From an uncultured Pelagibacteraceae bacterium (GTDB lineage Bacteria; Pseudomonadota; Alphaproteobacteria; Pelagibacterales; Pelagibacteraceae): a stretch of DNA of 64,000 nt. The notes beneath the pieces are model-generated. The model was not told where the DNA came from, made no database searches, and saw only the letters and a list, made by a program, of their open reading frames with translations. Each line of letters starts with the position of its first letter. Position 1 is the first letter of the stretch. A program made the position numbers and the translations under genes. Below, piece after piece: positions 1 through 9,678 of this stretch. The DNA lies in the NCBI GenBank assembly GCA_902587095.1, contig CACIJY010000001.1, forward strand, positions 186,001 through 250,000, given 5' to 3'.

Positions 1-225
1 CATTAAAATACCTGATTCTTCAAATAGCTTTACTGTTCTATAAACTGTTGCAATACTTATCTTGTTATCAATATCCGAGACTCTTTTGTAAAGTTCATCT
101 ACATCTGGATGATCTGACTCACCATAATTTTTTTTTGACTCGGATATTACTCTGGCAATAGTCCTTCTTTGGTCAGTCAACTTTACACCTTTTGCTAAAC
201 ATTTTTGCTCAATTGTATCTGTCAT
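1..225 (-). CDS. fur: Fur-family transcriptional regulator (N-terminal part, runs off window start)
   Basis: Reverse-strand translation from ATG at 225: MTDTIEQKCLAKGVKLTDQRRTIARVISESKKNYGESDHPDVDELYKRVSDIDNKISIATVYRTVKLFEESGIL; Fur N-terminal winged-helix pattern. Confidence 0.85.
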   Translation of the reverse strand, partial: MTDTIEQKCLAKGVKLTDQRRTIARVISESKKNYGESDHPDVDELYKRVSDIDNKISIATVYRTVKLFEESGILM

Positions 226-234
226 ATTATTATT

Positions 235-627
235 TTAACTCATATAAAGTGGTTTAATCAATTTTTTTATTAATTTGCCTTTTTTTAATAATTCCAAAAC
301 TCTTGAATAATCGTGTTTTTCGACATCTTTAGAGGAAAAACCATAAATTTTAAAACTATATACTAAATTGATAGCTTTTAGAGTTGTTATTGATGTTCTT
401 ATACTTGAGAATTTACCAGGCCCTAAATTTATTAAAACTTTATCAACTATATCAAAACTTATCATATTTTTATCTAAGAATTTGAATAAAAGAATGGCAA
501 ACCTATCAAAATTTTTTCTACTGTTTTCATAATCATTAGTATAAGTTTTATTATTATCTATGATTTTGAAAATAATTTTTTCATTTGCAGCATCGATTAT
601 TAAATTTTTTTTGATCTTTTTTTTCAT
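235..627 (-). CDS. tsaB: TsaB-like tRNA threonylcarbamoyladenosine biosynthesis protein (short); ORF open to 660
   Basis: NLIIDAANEKIIF...NLGPGKFSSIRTSITTLKAINL resembles the TsaB/YeaZ GPGSFTGLR region; likely start MKKKIKKN at 627. Confidence 0.7.
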   Translation of the reverse strand: MKKKIKKNLIIDAANEKIIFKIIDNNKTYTNDYENSRKNFDRFAILLFKFLDKNMISFDIVDKVLINLGPGKFSSIRTSITTLKAINLVYSFKIYGFSSKDVEKHDYSRVLELLKKGKLIKKLIKPLYMS

Positions 628-1618
628 AAACAGTTCAGCTTTAGCTGAAAGAAATATCAAATATCATTCTAATGATCATGGAATTGTTTCAATTATGTAC
701 CATAGATTCAATGAAAATAAATACCCATCAACAAATATTAAAATAGATGTTTTTAAAAAGCAACTTGAACTAATAGAGAAAAACAGTATAGAAATTTATA
801 ATCCTTCAAAGTTTGATAATGAATTTAATGATCCAAAAAAAGATAAAAAAATTTTAATTACTATAGATGATGCTTTTTCATCTTTTTATGATAATGCCTG
901 GCCAATATTAAAGGAAAAAGAAATACCATTTATATTGTTTGTCTCTACAGAACCAGTAGGAAAATTTGGTTACATGAACTGGGAACAAATCAAAGAAGTA
1001 TCAGATTATGATTTTGCTTATATAGGTAATCACTCACACACTCATGAATACTTACTAGATTTCTCTCATGATGAATTCAAAAAAGATATTAAAAAGTCTA
1101 TAAATATATTTAAGGAAAAATTAGGTTATAATCCGATTTTTTTTTCTTATCCGTTTGGAGAATATAATTTAAAACAAACAGAATTTATTAAAAATAACTT
1201 TAAGTATGGTTTTGGTCAACATTCTGGTGTCATTGATTTAACAAAAAATCGTTTTGAACTTCCAAGATTTCCAATAAATGAAAAATATGGTGATTTAGAG
1301 AGATTTGAATTTATTTTAAAATTATTTCCCATACCATATAAAAGTTTAAAACCCAGAGACAAATTTATTAGCAAGGATCAGAACCCTCCAACTGTTGAAA
1401 TAGAATTCTTTAAAAGTCAAAAAAATATTCGAAATATTAATTGTTTCTCAAACGAGGGAAATAAATGGAGAGACTCAATTATGAAATTTGAGGAAAATAT
1501 ACTTAAAATTGATTTTAGAGAAGAATTTTCATTTAGACGAGGAAGAGTAAATTGTTCTCTGAAAGATGAAAATATTTGGAGATGGTTAGGTATTCAAATG
1601 TCAATTGAAGTAGATTAA
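560..1618 (+). CDS. Polysaccharide deacetylase family protein with signal peptide
   Basis: ITIDDAFSSFYDNAWPIL, GNHSHTHEYL and FSYPFGEYN are NodB-type motifs; hydrophobic N-terminus ending SSALA-ERN. Confidence 0.85.
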   Translation: MILKIIFSFAASIIKFFLIFFFINSSALAERNIKYHSNDHGIVSIMYHRFNENKYPSTNIKIDVFKKQLELIEKNSIEIYNPSKFDNEFNDPKKDKKILITIDDAFSSFYDNAWPILKEKEIPFILFVSTEPVGKFGYMNWEQIKEVSDYDFAYIGNHSHTHEYLLDFSHDEFKKDIKKSINIFKEKLGYNPIFFSYPFGEYNLKQTEFIKNNFKYGFGQHSGVIDLTKNRFELPRFPINEKYGDLERFEFILKLFPIPYKSLKPRDKFISKDQNPPTVEIEFFKSQKNIRNINCFSNEGNKWRDSIMKFEENILKIDFREEFSFRRGRVNCSLKDENIWRWLGIQMSIEVD

Positions 1619-2772
1619 ATCAAATTTTTGTATTTAATACTTAAAGGCATTAATTTTACGTCATCAAAATCTTTTAAGGAGTTCTGATTGATAATTTGTT
1701 TAAGTATTTTAGTATACTCCTTACCTGTCTCTGCATAATTGTCTAATTGTTCAGCAAGTAATAAACTATCTAGTTTATCGCTATCATCTCTCAATTGAGC
1801 TCTTAATTGTCTAAAACTTTTATAACTTGAATGGGTGTTTAAATTTCTCTGATAAGCTCTTACAGACGCTTTTAATACTTTAAACTTCATCACTTTATGC
1901 TTTGTGTCACTTTCAGCTCCAGCTGGTTTAATACCGTCTCCAGACCATGTCCATTGCCCAAATAATGCATTTCCTTCAAGAGCAAACCTAGATGTGCCCC
2001 ATCCTGTTTCTTTAGCTGCTTGAGCTATGGCAAGAGATACCGGGATAATATCCATACGTACTTTTAATGTAGGTATATCTCTGTTTAAAACACCATATTG
2101 TTTAAACTTTCGATTTAGCCAATTTATTTCTTTTTTTGAATTTTTATTTTTATTTAAAATACTAAATAGTTTTTTTCTATCCAACAAAATTAAGTTATTT
2201 TCCTCTAGTATTAGCGGCAAAATAATTTGAATAAATAGGCTCTTTCTTTTTTTAGAATTTTCAATTTGCTTAATCTCATTTGGGAGAAGCGACAGTCTAA
2301 TTGGCTTAACTTTTTTACTTTTTCTAACCTCATTTAATGAATAGTTGGTATCCTTAAAAAGTTGTTCTATTGTAGATGCGCTTAATCGGACTGTGTCTTC
2401 AGGTAGATCTTCAAACTTAAAAACGTCTTCTAAGATATTAGATAAATCTAGTCCTTCATCTATTTTCGATTTATTTTCCAAATCACCACCCTCAAGAACC
2501 TTTTTGAATTTTTTATTTGAGTCGTTAATTTTTAGATTTTTAGCAATCTTTGGGGTTGAATCTGAAAATAAAGGTACTACGAAAGAAACAATGATTATCA
2601 GTAAACTAGAAAGTCCCGTTAAATATAAAGTTTTAAATTTTTCATAACCTAATTTAAAAGTTGGCTTTCTTTTAATAATTATACCTTGAGAGGATAAAAA
2701 CTTTTTGAGTTTTAAAAATTGATTTATGTTAAAATTTTTTTTTATTAATTTATTCGGAAAAATTTTTTTCAA
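1615..2772 (-). CDS. Bax-like / glucosaminidase-domain protein
   Basis: PVSLAIAQAAKETGWGTSRFALEGNALFGQWTW is typical of the Bax/glucosaminidase family; N-terminal TM segment. Confidence 0.8.
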   Translation of the reverse strand: MKKIFPNKLIKKNFNINQFLKLKKFLSSQGIIIKRKPTFKLGYEKFKTLYLTGLSSLLIIIVSFVVPLFSDSTPKIAKNLKINDSNKKFKKVLEGGDLENKSKIDEGLDLSNILEDVFKFEDLPEDTVRLSASTIEQLFKDTNYSLNEVRKSKKVKPIRLSLLPNEIKQIENSKKRKSLFIQIILPLILEENNLILLDRKKLFSILNKNKNSKKEINWLNRKFKQYGVLNRDIPTLKVRMDIIPVSLAIAQAAKETGWGTSRFALEGNALFGQWTWSGDGIKPAGAESDTKHKVMKFKVLKASVRAYQRNLNTHSSYKSFRQLRAQLRDDSDKLDSLLLAEQLDNYAETGKEYTKILKQIINQNSLKDFDDVKLMPLSIKYKNLI

Positions 2773-3308
2773 ACAGCTTCAACCTCTCTCACCTCAGGTA
2801 TATAATGACAAAGTAAGTTTTGAACACCTTGTTTCAATGTTAAGGCAGCACTGGGACAGCCTGAGCATGCGCCTTGAAGTTCTACACGAACTATACCATC
2901 TTTAAATTCTTTGAATTTAATATCACCTCCGTCTCTAGCAACAGCAGGTCTAATTTTAGTTTCCAATATATTAATAATTTGACCCTCTACAGTAGAAGTG
3001 TCTATTTCTCTTGTTTCTTCTCTTTTTGAAATAACATTTTCGTTTCCGCTAGCAAAATAATCATTAATAAAAGATATGATTATATGTTTTAAATCCTCCC
3101 ACTCAAACTCATCGTGTTTATTTACTGAAATAAAATCATTAGAAAGAAAGACACCTTTTACTCCATCTATTGATAGAATATTTCTAATAAGATCATTGCT
3201 AGTTTTACTAATTTCTGTAATTTCTATTGGCCCGATTAAAGATACACTTTTCCCCGGAAGGAATTTTAGTGAATTTGGATTAGGAGTTATTTCAGTTTGT
3301 ACAAACAT
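2769..3308 (-). CDS. nfuA: NifU-like Fe-S scaffold protein
   Basis: MFVQTEITPNPNSLKFLPG (Nfu N domain) and C-terminal GACSGCPSAALTLKQGVQNLL. Confidence 0.9.
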   Translation of the reverse strand: MFVQTEITPNPNSLKFLPGKSVSLIGPIEITEISKTSNDLIRNILSIDGVKGVFLSNDFISVNKHDEFEWEDLKHIIISFINDYFASGNENVISKREETREIDTSTVEGQIINILETKIRPAVARDGGDIKFKEFKDGIVRVELQGACSGCPSAALTLKQGVQNLLCHYIPEVREVEAV

Positions 3309-3353
3309 AGGATGAATATAGGTATTAGATATAATTTTTAAAGCAAATAATAC

Positions 3354-4355
3354 TCAAAAACCGAATTTTTTCTTAATATCTTGTATTTTTTTTGATGATA
3401 ATTCATAAGCTTTTACGCTACCATCTTGTAAAACTTTATCGATATATGAAGTATCTTGGTTTAATCTTTTAATCTCTTTTGAAATTGGTGAAATTTTTTC
3501 AACTATTAACTCTGATAATTTTTCCTTAAAAAAAGAAAAATTTTTATCTTTAAATTCGTTGAATATAAGATCAATTTTTTTTCCAGATAAGCTAGAATAA
3601 ATCCCTATTAAATTTTCAATTTCAGGCCTAGACTTTAAATTGTTCGTATTTGTTGGAAAAGGATTGGTGTCTGTTTTTGCTTTTTTAATTTTATTAATTA
3701 TGTCTGAATCTGTGTCAGTTAAGTTTATTCTGCTTAGTTCAGATGGGTCAGATTTACTCATTTTTTTTTTTCCATCTTTTAAACTCATAATTCTTGCAAA
3801 GTTTTTTTGAATTAATGGTTCTGGAATTTTAAAGAATTCAGGTGCATCAAAATCTGTATTAAATTTTTTTGATATATCTCTGGCTAATTCTAAGTGTTGT
3901 TTTTGATCCTCCCCCACAGGTACGTGAGTTGCATCATATAGAAGAATATCTGCAGCCATCAAAACAGGATAAATATAAAGACCAACACTGGCCTTTTCTT
4001 TATCTTTTCCAGCCTTTTCTTTAAACTGTGTCATTCTATTTAACCAACCCATCCTTGCAACACAACTTAACAACCAAGATAGCTCTGAATGAGCAGACAC
4101 AGAGGACTGATTAAAAATTATACTTTTTTTTGGGTTAATGCCACATGCTAAAAATGTTGCAGCAGTTTCTCTAACATTTTGTTTTAAAATTTTAGGATCT
4201 TGTTTTACGGTAACAGCATGCAAATCAACTACACAAAATATACAATCGTTATTTTCATTTTGTAGATCAACAAAGTTTTTTATCGCTCCAATATAGTTTC
4301 CCAAATGTAAATTACCAGTAGGCTGAACACCTGAAAAAATTTTTTTAACTCCCAT
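3354..4355 (-). CDS. trpS: Tryptophanyl-tRNA synthetase
   Basis: GVQPTGNLHLGNYIGA and KKMSKSD class I aaRS motifs. Confidence 0.97.
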   Translation of the reverse strand: MGVKKIFSGVQPTGNLHLGNYIGAIKNFVDLQNENNDCIFCVVDLHAVTVKQDPKILKQNVRETAATFLACGINPKKSIIFNQSSVSAHSELSWLLSCVARMGWLNRMTQFKEKAGKDKEKASVGLYIYPVLMAADILLYDATHVPVGEDQKQHLELARDISKKFNTDFDAPEFFKIPEPLIQKNFARIMSLKDGKKKMSKSDPSELSRINLTDTDSDIINKIKKAKTDTNPFPTNTNNLKSRPEIENLIGIYSSLSGKKIDLIFNEFKDKNFSFFKEKLSELIVEKISPISKEIKRLNQDTSYIDKVLQDGSVKAYELSSKKIQDIKKKFGF

Positions 4356-4356
4356 A

Positions 4357-5886
4357 CTAATACTTTATTTTAATATCATTCAATTTGAAAGCTTTAGTAA
4401 TCAATGAAATTACAAAATAAATTAAGATACTCAATATTACTATAAAAAACAGATAGAGAAATTTGTAATTGCTTTCAAAAGATAATTGACTATCAAAATG
4501 AGATAGTAAATTTTGTAGTAATATTCCCATTGTTATAGTTGAAATAGTAATTCTTATAATTTGTATAATTAGTTTTTTGCTAAGTTTGAAATAACCTTCT
4601 TTACTTAAATAAATATATAATAAAATAGAATTAACCCATGATGATATTGAAGTTGCAATTGGTATTATAATAAAACCTAAATCTCTAAAATAATAAACGC
4701 TAATTAAAATATTTATTAAAACAGACACAGTAGAAAAATAAAAAGGAATTCTAGTATTATCTCTTGCAAAAATAAAACTTGAAAATATTTTTATTAAAGA
4801 AAATGCTGGAAGGCCTATTGAAAAATATAGTAAAGCTTTCGCAGAATTTTTTACACTTATTTCATCAAACGATCCATAACCAAATAATGACGATACAATT
4901 TCCTCATTTGCAATCATTAGTGCCAACATTGCTGGTAAACTTAAGAGCAATGACAATTCTAGAGATTTGTTTTGTATTTTATCTATATCCAATTTTTTAT
5001 TTTGTTGAATGTAAGATGACAATTTTGGGAGTATAACAGTCCCTATGGCAATGCCTGCAATTGCAAGATTTATTTGATATATCCTGTCTGCATAATAAAG
5101 GATAGAAACTGCACTTGCCTCAAATGAAGCAATAATTGTTCCTACTAAAATATTTATTTGAGTGACACCAGAAGAGAATATGCTTGGTAGGAGTTTTTTA
5201 AAAAATAATTTAACCTCTTTTGAAATGTTAAAATTAAATTTTAACTTTGGTTTAAAAAATTTTTTAACAAATATTATTAAGAAAATAATTTGAATAAAAC
5301 CTGCGATAGATATGCCATATGATAGATAGATAACTAATTTTTCATCTAAGATTTTTCCGCAAATTAATATTCCTATCATTACAATGTTTAGAATAATCGG
5401 GGCAGCTGAAGCTGCCGCAAACCTATTGTGTGAGTTCAAAATAGCTGAAAAAAAAGATGCTAAACTAACAAATAATATAAAAGGGAAAGTAATTTTTGTT
5501 AAATGAGTTGCTAAGGCAAATTTTTCTGGATTAGATTTAAAACCAGGTGCAATTAATGAAACAAAAAAAGGCATAAATAACTCGACTAAAAGCACTAATG
5601 CTAAAAGAAAAATAGTTAAGAGATTGAAAATATTATTAGCGAAATTCTCTGATCTTCTTTTCCCTTTGACTAACTCTTTAGAATAACTTGGTACAAATGC
5701 AGCATTGAATGATCCTTCACCGAACAATCTTCTAAAGGTGTTTGGAATTCTAAAAGCGACAAAAAAAGCATCAGCGATAGGTCCAGAACCAAGAAATATT
5801 GCAATAAGAATATCTCTTAGATAGCCCAAAATACGACTTACTAAAGTATAAAAACTGAAAGTCCCAGTTGACTTAATTATATTCAT
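4357..5886 (-). CDS. murJ: Lipid II flippase MurJ/MviN
   Basis: SRILGYLRDILIAIFLGSGPIADAFFVAFRIPNTFRRLFGEGSFNAAFVPSY. Confidence 0.97.
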   Translation of the reverse strand: MNIIKSTGTFSFYTLVSRILGYLRDILIAIFLGSGPIADAFFVAFRIPNTFRRLFGEGSFNAAFVPSYSKELVKGKRRSENFANNIFNLLTIFLLALVLLVELFMPFFVSLIAPGFKSNPEKFALATHLTKITFPFILFVSLASFFSAILNSHNRFAAASAAPIILNIVMIGILICGKILDEKLVIYLSYGISIAGFIQIIFLIIFVKKFFKPKLKFNFNISKEVKLFFKKLLPSIFSSGVTQINILVGTIIASFEASAVSILYYADRIYQINLAIAGIAIGTVILPKLSSYIQQNKKLDIDKIQNKSLELSLLLSLPAMLALMIANEEIVSSLFGYGSFDEISVKNSAKALLYFSIGLPAFSLIKIFSSFIFARDNTRIPFYFSTVSVLINILISVYYFRDLGFIIIPIATSISSWVNSILLYIYLSKEGYFKLSKKLIIQIIRITISTITMGILLQNLLSHFDSQLSFESNYKFLYLFFIVILSILIYFVISLITKAFKLNDIKIKY

Positions 5887-5936
5887 AAATCATATTAGTC
5901 TTAATATTGGCTCAATTGTATATTTAAATAATATCA

Positions 5937-8222
5937 ATGAAAAAAAATAAAGTAGAACATTACTCAGATAAAGAAGCATTAGAATTTCATAATAGCAATA
6001 AATCAGGCAAGATTGAGATTATTTCATCAAAGCCAATGACTTCAAAAAGGGATCTCGCCCTAGCTTATTCACCTGGTGTTGCTGCACCAGTAAAAGCTAT
6101 TGCTGAAAATCCTGATCGAGCTTACGATTATACAACTAAAGGAAATTTGGTTGCTGTAATCAGTAATGGTTCGGCAATTTTAGGTTTGGGTAATTTAGGA
6201 GCCATAGCATCAAAACCTGTTATGGAAGGAAAGGCTGTATTATTTAAAAGGTTTGCTGATATAGATTCAATTGACATAGAGATCGACACTAACGATACAG
6301 AGGAAATAATTAAATCAATAAAAAATATTTCTAAAAGTTTTGGAGGAATTAATCTCGAAGATATAAAAGCACCTGAGTGTTTCATTATAGAAAAAAAACT
6401 AAAAGAAATATTAGATATCCCTGTTTTTCATGACGACCAACATGGCACAGCAATAATAACTAGTGCAGCATTAATAAATGCTTGTGATATTGCTAAAAAA
6501 AAGCTTAATGAAATAAACGTAGTCATTAATGGTGCTGGTGCATCAGCAATGGCGTGCGCAAAGCTTTTTATAAATTCAGGTGTAGATAAAAATAAAATTA
6601 AAATGCTTGACTCAAAAGGAGTTATTTACAAAGGCAGAGATAATTTAAATGAGTGGAAAAATGAGTTCGCAATAAAAACAGATGATAGATATTTAAAGGA
6701 TGCCATAAAAAATGCAGATGTTTTTTTGGGATTATCACAAGCAGGAGTTCTTAAAAAGGATATGGTAAAAAGTATGGCAAAAAATCCTATAATTTTTGCC
6801 TGTGCAAATCCTGACCCAGAGATTACTCCTGAGGAAATAGAGGAAGTGAGAAGTGATGCAATTATTGCAACTGGTAGATCGGATTACCCTAATCAAGTAA
6901 ATAATTTAATCGGCTTTCCATATATTTTTAGAGGAGCTCTTGATGTTAGGTCAAAAACAATAAATGAAGAAATGAAAGTTGCAGCAGTGCATGCTATAGC
7001 TTCATTAGCAAGAGAAAGAGTTCCTGATGAGGTAGTTGCTGCGATGGGTGGTGAAAGACCAGTTTATGGAAAAGACTATATAATTCCATCAACTTTTGAT
7101 CCAAGATTAATAAGTGTTATACCGCTAGCAGTTGCAAAAGCTGCAATTAAAACTGGTGTAGCTAGAATAGGTATTGATAATTTTGATAATTACTCAGAAC
7201 AATTAAAAAATAGGCTTGATCCAACTGTAGCTGTGATGCAAGGTATAAATTCACAAATTAAAAAAAATCAAAAGAAAGTTGTATTTGCTGATGGAGAGGA
7301 TGAAAACAATTTAAAAGCAGCCATTGCATTCAAAAATAGCAGGTTGGGAATTCCTATTTTAATAGCGAAAGAAGAGATAGTAAGAAAAAAATTAAACGAA
7401 ATTGGATACGGTGAAAACTTTGATATCGAGATTATAAATTCTACTAATGAGGAATTAAGAAAAAAATATACGGAATTTTTATTTAAACGACTTCAAAGAT
7501 CAGAGGGTTTATTGGAACGTGACTGCGATAAACTTATAAGAAATGATAGAGTCACATTTGGTGCGTGTATGGTTTCATGTGGCGATGCAGATGCTATGGT
7601 TACTGGAAATACAAGAAGATATTCTGCGTCTTTAGAGAAAATCTCCAAAGTTGTTGATCCAAGACCAGGTGAAATAATGTTCGGTTTGAATATGATAGTT
7701 AATAGAGGAAAAACAATTTTTATTTGTGATACTACAGTAATTGAGTACCCAAATGAAAAACAACTCGCTGAAATGGCAATCTCGGCTGCTAGAGTTGTAA
7801 GGCTGTTTGGATTTGATCCAAAAATTGCTTTTTTATCTCATTCTACATTTGGCCAACCAACTACAGATAGAACAAAAAGAATAAGCGATGCTGTTGAGCT
7901 TCTTAAAAAGAAAAATGTTGATTTTAAATTTGATGGTGAAATGCAGCCAGATGTCGCTTTAGAGGATATGTTTCAAGAACTTTATCCCTTCTCAGAAATT
8001 GTTGGAAATGCGAATGTTTTAATTATGCCAAGTCAACACAGTGCTGCTATATCATATAAAATGATACAATCTATGAGTAGAGCAAAATTAATTGGACCTC
8101 TTTTAATAGGTTTAGGTCAAGCTATTGAAATAGCTCCATTAAGAAGTTCAACATCAGACATATTAAATTTAGCTTCTGTTGCAGCTTATTCAGCTGAAAT
8201 AATTGATTATAAAAAAAATTAA
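5937..8222 (+). CDS. maeB: NADP-dependent malic enzyme with C-terminal phosphotransacetylase-like domain
   Basis: ALAYSPGVAAPVKAIAENPDRAYDYTTKGNLVAVISNGSAILGLGNLG; long PTA-like C-terminal half. Confidence 0.95.
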   Translation: MKKNKVEHYSDKEALEFHNSNKSGKIEIISSKPMTSKRDLALAYSPGVAAPVKAIAENPDRAYDYTTKGNLVAVISNGSAILGLGNLGAIASKPVMEGKAVLFKRFADIDSIDIEIDTNDTEEIIKSIKNISKSFGGINLEDIKAPECFIIEKKLKEILDIPVFHDDQHGTAIITSAALINACDIAKKKLNEINVVINGAGASAMACAKLFINSGVDKNKIKMLDSKGVIYKGRDNLNEWKNEFAIKTDDRYLKDAIKNADVFLGLSQAGVLKKDMVKSMAKNPIIFACANPDPEITPEEIEEVRSDAIIATGRSDYPNQVNNLIGFPYIFRGALDVRSKTINEEMKVAAVHAIASLARERVPDEVVAAMGGERPVYGKDYIIPSTFDPRLISVIPLAVAKAAIKTGVARIGIDNFDNYSEQLKNRLDPTVAVMQGINSQIKKNQKKVVFADGEDENNLKAAIAFKNSRLGIPILIAKEEIVRKKLNEIGYGENFDIEIINSTNEELRKKYTEFLFKRLQRSEGLLERDCDKLIRNDRVTFGACMVSCGDADAMVTGNTRRYSASLEKISKVVDPRPGEIMFGLNMIVNRGKTIFICDTTVIEYPNEKQLAEMAISAARVVRLFGFDPKIAFLSHSTFGQPTTDRTKRISDAVELLKKKNVDFKFDGEMQPDVALEDMFQELYPFSEIVGNANVLIMPSQHSAAISYKMIQSMSRAKLIGPLLIGLGQAIEIAPLRSSTSDILNLASVAAYSAEIIDYKKN

Positions 8223-8815
8223 TCTTTTTGAATTCTTAAATCTTCTACTAAGAGAATACTAGCAATTACTTTATTTACGTCCAAAATAGAATTTGCCTCA
8301 TCAACAACTATATCTAATTCATCTTTATTTCTTGCTATGCCATATATGTAGATATTCTTTTTATAAGTATCTATTTGATAATTGCCAGATTTTATATTTT
8401 TATTTACAATCAAAGCCGCTCTTAATTGTGAGGTTATTAAAGTATCCTTAGCTGACTGTTTAAAATTGAATTTCTCCTTAATTTTTATGTCGTTTCTTAC
8501 AGACCTAACTCCACTAGTTTCCCATGCAATTTTTGTAATTTTTAACTTCTCCTCTGGATTATCAACTTTACCAGTAATAAATATTCTACCATCTAAAACC
8601 TTAGTTTTAACAGACAAGAAATATTTTTTTTCTTCCATTGTAAGTCTAGTTATTAAATTTTTTTCCATGATAGAGTCATCGATTTGTGTACCCAAAGATC
8701 TTGGATCAATCGCTACTGAAACACCTGTTCCAAAAAGGCCTCTCGAGCTAGTGCCTGAACAACTGTTTAAGAAAACAAGCAATATTAAAAGGAAATAGAA
8801 ATTTTTAATTCTCAT
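8219..8815 (-). CDS. BON-domain lipoprotein (DolP/YraP-like)
   Basis: Lipobox LVFLNSC; two BON-like repeats (RIFITGKVDNPEEKLKI, NIYIYGIARNKDEL). Confidence 0.8.
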   Translation of the reverse strand: MRIKNFYFLLILLVFLNSCSGTSSRGLFGTGVSVAIDPRSLGTQIDDSIMEKNLITRLTMEEKKYFLSVKTKVLDGRIFITGKVDNPEEKLKITKIAWETSGVRSVRNDIKIKEKFNFKQSAKDTLITSQLRAALIVNKNIKSGNYQIDTYKKNIYIYGIARNKDELDIVVDEANSILDVNKVIASILLVEDLRIQKD

Positions 8816-9647
8816 TTTTTAGTTTTAGACAAAAATTGTAAATTATTTTTTTAGGTATTTTTTTATTAGAAAATTTTTTTATTATATCTTTTATACTTTT
8901 ATTTTTTAACATCTTTTTTATAATTTTTTTATCAGATTCGGTCAAAAAACCGAAAGTATTTGTATCTTCTTTTATCTCAGAGATAACAATCGTTAATTCA
9001 CCTTTATCATAAATTTTGATTTTTTTTAAATCTTCAACTTTGCATCTAATAAATTCCTCATGTATTTTTGTCATTTCTCTACATAGAACAATTTCTCTTT
9101 TACTAAAATAATTTATAACTAGTTCTAAATTTTTGATCAATTTTTTTGGTGGAATAAATAAAACTATCGAACAATCCATTTTGGAGAGAAATTCTAACTC
9201 TTTAATTAATTTACTTTTTTTTTCTTCTAAAAAACCAAAAAAAATGAACTTGTCTGAAAAACCGCTAATTGATAACGAAGTTATAACTGATGATGCACCA
9301 GGTATTGGCGTAACTTGAATATTATTACTTATACATTCTTTAACTAATAATTTACCCGGATCTGAAATTACAGGAGTTCCTGCATCAGAGATAAGTGATA
9401 TTATTTTACCATTGATTAAGTGATTTATAATATCTTTGGTCCTTTTTCTTTCATTAAATTTATGAAATGCAATAAGTTGGGTTTTTATATCAAAATGATT
9501 TAAGAGCTTTATAGATACCCGAGTGTCTTCACATAAAATTAGTTCTGAGTTTTTAAGAATTTCTAGTGCTCTGATCGTTAAATCACCTAAGTTTCCTATT
9601 GGCGTGGAAACTAGATAAAGCCCTTTTTTTTGTGATTGTGATATCAT
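8805..9647 (-). CDS. rsmI: 16S rRNA 2'-O-ribose C1402 methyltransferase
   Basis: GLYLVSTPIGNLGDLTIRALEILKNSELILCEDTRVS and LISDAGTPVISDPG. Confidence 0.95.
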   Translation of the reverse strand: MISQSQKKGLYLVSTPIGNLGDLTIRALEILKNSELILCEDTRVSIKLLNHFDIKTQLIAFHKFNERKRTKDIINHLINGKIISLISDAGTPVISDPGKLLVKECISNNIQVTPIPGASSVITSLSISGFSDKFIFFGFLEEKKSKLIKELEFLSKMDCSIVLFIPPKKLIKNLELVINYFSKREIVLCREMTKIHEEFIRCKVEDLKKIKIYDKGELTIVISEIKEDTNTFGFLTESDKKIIKKMLKNKSIKDIIKKFSNKKIPKKIIYNFCLKLKNEN

Positions 9648-9678
9648 TAAATTAAATGTTTATTATATAATATATAAT

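Noticed and set aside
3761-3771. T11 run in trpS near the KMSKS codons
   Set aside because: Encodes required GKKKMSKS lysines in frame; ordinary consequence of AAA codon preference.
6128-6385. 85-aa minus-strand ORF inside maeB
   Set aside because: Antisense shadow of conserved malic enzyme codons.
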